Position numbers and translations under genes: made by a program. Positions 60,069-64,000 of a stretch of 64,000 bases of DNA are shown here, one piece after another. Under the pieces are notes generated by a model. That model was not told where the DNA came from. It saw only the letters and a list, made by a program, of their open reading frames with translations, and searched no databases. The first letter of the stretch is position 1; every line of letters begins with the position of its first letter. Origin of the DNA: Agapanthus africanus (Eukaryota > Streptophyta > Magnoliopsida > Asparagales > Amaryllidaceae); assembly GCA_030015575.1 (NCBI GenBank), contig JASDDO010000001.1, forward strand, positions 321,813,595 to 321,877,594. The letters are read 5' to 3'.

Positions 60069-60511
60069 GCTAGGGGAAAAGTATTATCGGGAATTTCAAG
60101 TGTTGAAATTTACAATGAGATTGCATACCTTCTATGAGATAGTTGGATCCCGATACCCACTGTGAGTAAGAGTTACTCCTGGGAGAGTTTTACACATCAC
60201 AATTAGCCAATCAAGTAGGTGTCTAGAAAGGTGTTAACGGGGTTACGCCCCTAGGAAAACGAGGTTTATTTTAATTAGGTCCGTGCGAAAGCACGGGGAA
60301 CCTCCCTTAAAGTACCGGCACTGGCCTGGCTGAAAAATTGGCGAACTTGTAAGGTGTAATTAATCCCAGCTAGTCTTACCTTTTAGGGTTTGAAGGAAGA
60401 TTTGATAAAAACAGTGGGAGACGTCCTGATTAGATAAGATAATAAGCAATCTAATCTTACAAAGAGCGCACGCTAACGCGTTTCCTTCTCTCTCTCTCCA
60501 GGCAGCAACTA
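60069..60511 (+). other. H untranslated leader, last part
   Basis: Holds GGGGT-TAC-GCCCC (60239-60251), the GNRA hairpin CCGTGC-GAAA-GCACGG (60281-60296), the conserved CACTGGCCTGGCTGA block and a pyrimidine tract ending CCAG (CAG at 60499-60501), 10 bases before ATG 60512. Tract plus CAG resembles a 3' splice site and is kept in all elements where the region is present. Confidence 0.6.
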
Positions 60512-63500
60512 ATGTCACGCCTTAATCAAGATAATAATATGGATGTATTGACCGAACCCGTTTGTTATACTGAGCAGGAGAAAGTTGGTTCCGCTCCAAC
60601 TTATAAGTGTTATAAGTCCGAGCAGGAAATAGGGCAATGTCCAGATTACCACACCACCCAAACGAAGAATAAGCATGTTGATGCTTCTTCTTCGGGTGTG
60701 TTAGTTACAGAGAACTGTTTCTCAGTACACTCTACATCATGGGTATTAGATACCGGATCGGGATCCCACATATGCAATTTGTTGCATAGGCTAAGGAAAG
60801 GTAGAGAACTGGGGAAAGGTGATCATTCTCTAAAATTAGAGAATGGTGCAAGTGTTGCAGCCAAAACAGTTGGTGAATTTCACCTTGTATTGCCAACAGG
60901 GAATACATTGATCCTAAACGACTGTTACTACGTACCCTCTATGATATGCAATTTAATATCCATTTCTTTATTAGATAAAGAAGGATATAACTTTGTAGTA
61001 GAGAATAATGTTATGAACATTTACCTAAATCAAGTGCTGATTGGGTTTAGTGCGTTATGTAATGGATTATACGTTCTGAATCAAAACACGGTTCTTAATG
61101 TACATAACACACACAAGCGGAAAAGTTCAGAAATGAATGAATCCTTCTTGTAGCATTGTAGACTAGGTCATATCAATACGACACGACTGGCTAGGTTAAA
61201 TAAAGATGGATATTTGAATCCGTTCGAACTTTCATCTTATGAAACTTGTCAGTCATGTCTCAAAGGCAAGATGATCAAAACTCCATTTACAGGACACGGA
61301 GAAAGAGTTACAGAACTCTTGGGACTGATACATAGTGATGTATGTGGACCCATGTCTACACATTCCAGGAATGGTTCCTTGTACTTCATTACATTCACTG
61401 ACGATCTCTCAAGATACGGATATGTGTTCTTGTTGAAACACAAGTCTGAAACTTTTGAGAAATTCAAAGAATATAAGCACGAAGTAGAGAACCAAACGGT
61501 TAAAAGTATTAAAATCCTTCGATCTGATTGGGGAAGAGAATACTTGAGCACGGAATTCCGTGACTATCTAAAAGAGAATGGGATTCTCTCTCAGCTTACT
61601 CTTCCGTATACACCACAGCACAACAGTGTATCGAGCGGAGGAATCGCACCCTATTGGATATGGTGCGCTCTATGATGAGCGCTGCTGAGTTGCCTATTTC
61701 CTTTTGGGAGTATGCGCTTGAGATAGCCATACACCTATTGAATATGGTCCTTTCCAAATCTGTGCCTACCACTCCATATGAGATATGGAAGGGGAAGAGA
61801 CTGTGTCTTAATTATATTAAGATATGGGGTTGTCCGGCTTATGTTAAAATGCAAAATCCGGAAAAACTCGAGGCAAGGTCAGTTCTGTGTAAGTTTGTTG
61901 GATATCCCAAAAATTCACGTGGGTATATCTTCTACCGTTCCGAGGAACAAAAGGTGTTTGTTTCTCGCAATGACACCTTTTTAGGAAAGAAATTTCTTGC
62001 GAAAGAAATTAGTGGCCATGAGGTAGAACTGGAAGAGGTTCCAGCAGCACAAACTACAATAGAAGATTTGGTAGAACCAGCGGATTCGATAGTTCCCAAC
62101 GAACCCCAGCCTCTCCGCAGATCTAGTAAGGTTCCTCATCCGCCTGAGAGATACTACGGTTTTCTCATTGATGGTGGGAGCGAGGATTGCTTCATGGAAG
62201 ATGATGACCCAACTAGATTCGAGCAGGCCATCACGAGTGGAGACTCTGTGAAATGGCTGGATGCAATGCGGTCTGAGATGGAATCCATGTACACCAACAA
62301 AGTATGGACTTTGGAAGTTGCTCCTGAAGGGGTAAAACCCATTGGGAGCAAATGGATCTTTAAGAAGAAACTTAGTGTAGATGGAAAAGTTGAGACTTTC
62401 AAAGCTAGACTTATTGCAAAAGGTTTTCATCAACGACCAGGTGTGGATTATAATGAAACCTTTTCTCCAGTGGCTATGCTTAAGTCCATCCGGATCCTAC
62501 TTGCCATTGCTACATACCATGACTACGAAATCTAGCAAATGGATGTTAAGACCACATTTCTAAATGGTGATTTAGAAGAGAGCGTCTACATGACTCAGCC
62601 AAAGGGCTTCGTAGACAGTGGGAGCAGCGGAAAGGTGTGCAAGCTGCTTAAATCAATCTACGGGTTGAAGCAGGCATCGCGGAGTTGGAACATCTGTTTT
62701 GATGAGGTAGTCAAAGAGTTTGACTTCATCAAAAACATAGATGAACCTTGTATATACAAGAAGGTCGCAGAGAGTAAGGTCGTCTTCCTCGTATTGTACG
62801 TGGATGACATACTCTTGATAGGAAATAATGTTTCTATGCTGCACTCGGTCAAGCTCTTCTTATCATAAAGATTCTCAATGAAAGATCTAGGTGATGCCTC
62901 TTATATCATGGGGATTAAGATCTATAGAGATAGATCTAAACGGATACTGGAATTGTCCCAATCCAGATACATAGACACCATACTAAAGTGATTTAGTATG
63001 GAAGATTCCAAGCGTGGGAACATACCCACGATTTCAGGACCCACTCTCTCCAACGAGATGTCTCCTAAGACTGATTTGGAGAGAGCTCACATGCAAGAGA
63101 TACCCTATGCTTCGGCATTAGGCTCTATCATGTACGCGATGTTATGTACCTGACCCGATGTAGCGTACTCACTAAGTGTAGTGAGTAGGTATCAAGCAGA
63201 TCCAGGAGAGAATCACTGGACAGCTGCGAAGAACATTCTCAAGTATTTGAGAAGGACTAAAAAGATGTTCTTGGTGTACGGTAACGATGAACTCCAAGTG
63301 GAGTTCTTTACCGACTCGAGCTTCCAAAGTGATAAGGACGACAGTAAGTCGGTCTCGGGATTTGTCTTTACCCTCAAAGGAGGGGCGGTGTGTTGGAAGA
63401 GTTCCAAGCAAGGCACCATTGCAAACTCGACGATGGAGGCTGAATACATCGTTGCCAACGATGCTGCCAAAGAAGCCGTCTGGATGAAGAAGTTCATTAC

Positions 63501-63755
63501 TGAGCTTGGTGTGGTTCCATCCATTGAACATCCAATACCCGTGTATTGTGATAACAATGGAGCAGTGGCTTTAGCCAAGGAACCAGGTCCCATCAGAGAT
63601 CCAGACATATTCTGAGGCGGTATCACCTGATCCAGGAGATAGTAGATCGCCGGGAGATCGAGGTCAGGAAAGTTGCCACAAAGGACAACGTAGCGGATCC
63701 ACTCACGAAGGCCCTCCCCCAGGCGAAATTTGAGAGACTCATTGGGATGTTGGGT
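60512..63755 (+). pseudogene. pol: H pol (AP-IN-RT-RH), gag-less and multiply broken
   Basis: ATG 60512 leads within about 85 codons to protease DTGSG, with no gag core. TAG at 61151-61153 replaces the tryptophan of LWHCRLGH. A 1-bp loss at about 61632 shifts frame in the NGVSERRN motif. TAG at 62533-62535 (tryptophan of EIW), TAA at 62866-62868, and in-frame TGA at 62989-62991 and 63151-63153 follow. A further 1-bp loss near 63586 breaks RNase [11 protein letters not shown] is intact at about 62797-62826. Most stops fit C-to-T or G-to-A change of TGG, CAA, CGA or AGA-type codons, as expected in a methylated repeat. Family G truncates the end. Confidence 0.88.
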
Positions 63756-64000
63756 TGTCACGACCCGAAATAGCCCGTGACTGGCACTTGAATCATATGA
63801 AGTCTATAGGACCCCGTCTAATCCAAGTAAGCCAAAAGCCCAGAAATCTAAAACCATTTTAAGGAGTAAAATAAAGAAAACTGGTTTTAAGAAGTAAAGA
63901 AAACATGTTTCGAAAAAAAGTTTTTAAATAAGTAGGACGAATATGCATTTTAAAAATCACATATCTTTTCTGAAAAATTCGGCAGAGTTTCCTTTGTAAA
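63756..64000 (+). mobile_element. Start of an unrelated LTR-type element (family G, right copy)
   Basis: Begins TGTCACGACCCGAAAT immediately after H's RNase H sequence (TGGGT at 63751-63755 is the probable target copy) and runs off the window. It is homologous to the reverse complement of 1-232. No coding sequence is visible; Ty3-type LTR is a guess. Confidence 0.5.

Larger units (their letters stand above)
53463..63755 (+). mobile_element. Element H: Angela-like retrotransposon, 3' end outside window
   Basis: 5' LTR 53463-55551, primer-binding site, leader interrupted by solo LTR I, then pol from 60512 until family G cuts it in the RNase H region at 63755. The 3' LTR must lie to the right of the window. 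Confidence 0.85.

Overview
The window is nuclear DNA from a plant, probably a large-genome flowering plant. It is filled end to end with nested LTR retrotransposons, and I find no cellular gene, tRNA, rRNA or CRISPR array. The evidence is: LTRs of about 2.1-2.2 kb with TG...CA ends and 5-bp target duplications; primer-binding sites matching the 3' end of plant initiator tRNA-Met (TGGTATCAGAGC); purine tracts AAGTGGGAGAT; and Ty1/copia polyproteins in the order gag-AP-IN-RT-RH. The LTR start (TGTTRGT...ATGCCCTAGAGGCC) and the integrase/RT sequence resemble the Angela/BARE-1 group. Species cannot be fixed from this window.

Layout (element letters are mine). J (+) is the oldest layer. Its 5' LTR remnant is 5300-6937, its leader 6951-8294 and 28685-29620, and its pol relics 30540-32320 and 52928-53462. 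Four elements sit in J: F (-, to 5299) in its LTR; A (+, 8295-28679, TSD GTTGT) in its leader; C (-, 32321-52922, TSD ATTCT) in its pol; H (+, from 53463) in its RNase H. A is split by B (-, 12931-23337). C is split, inside one of its own LTRs, by D (-, 34485-44737, TSD CATCC). H carries a solo LTR, I (57903-60068, TSD GCTAG). An unrelated LTR-like family, G, cuts F at 232 and H at 63756 in opposite orientations.

Coding state. Only D has an open gag-pol frame (1260 codons). Its LTRs have equal length and I saw about five differences in 2184 bp, so it is very young. A has a nearly complete pol with one stop and one frameshift. H has several lesions. B and C are pol-dead and share lesions, yet each has well-matched LTR pairs, so they were probably moved in trans. 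A, B, C and H all lack a gag core between the leader and the protease.

Most interesting signal. The long leader between primer-binding site and coding region (about 2-3 kb) is poor in ORFs but looks like a conserved structured RNA. Its centrepiece, in all seven elements, is an array of three hairpins. Each has its own basal stem (with compensatory changes between elements), then UUUG, an apical stem UUGRY/GUCAA, and a 3-5-nt apical loop. The apical loop differs between elements but is nearly always the same in the three hairpins of one element. A long covarying rod, a GNRA-capped hairpin, a GC hairpin and a duplicated 100-nt cassette accompany it. I suggest a genomic-RNA packaging or dimerisation signal with element-specific identity; the function is inference.
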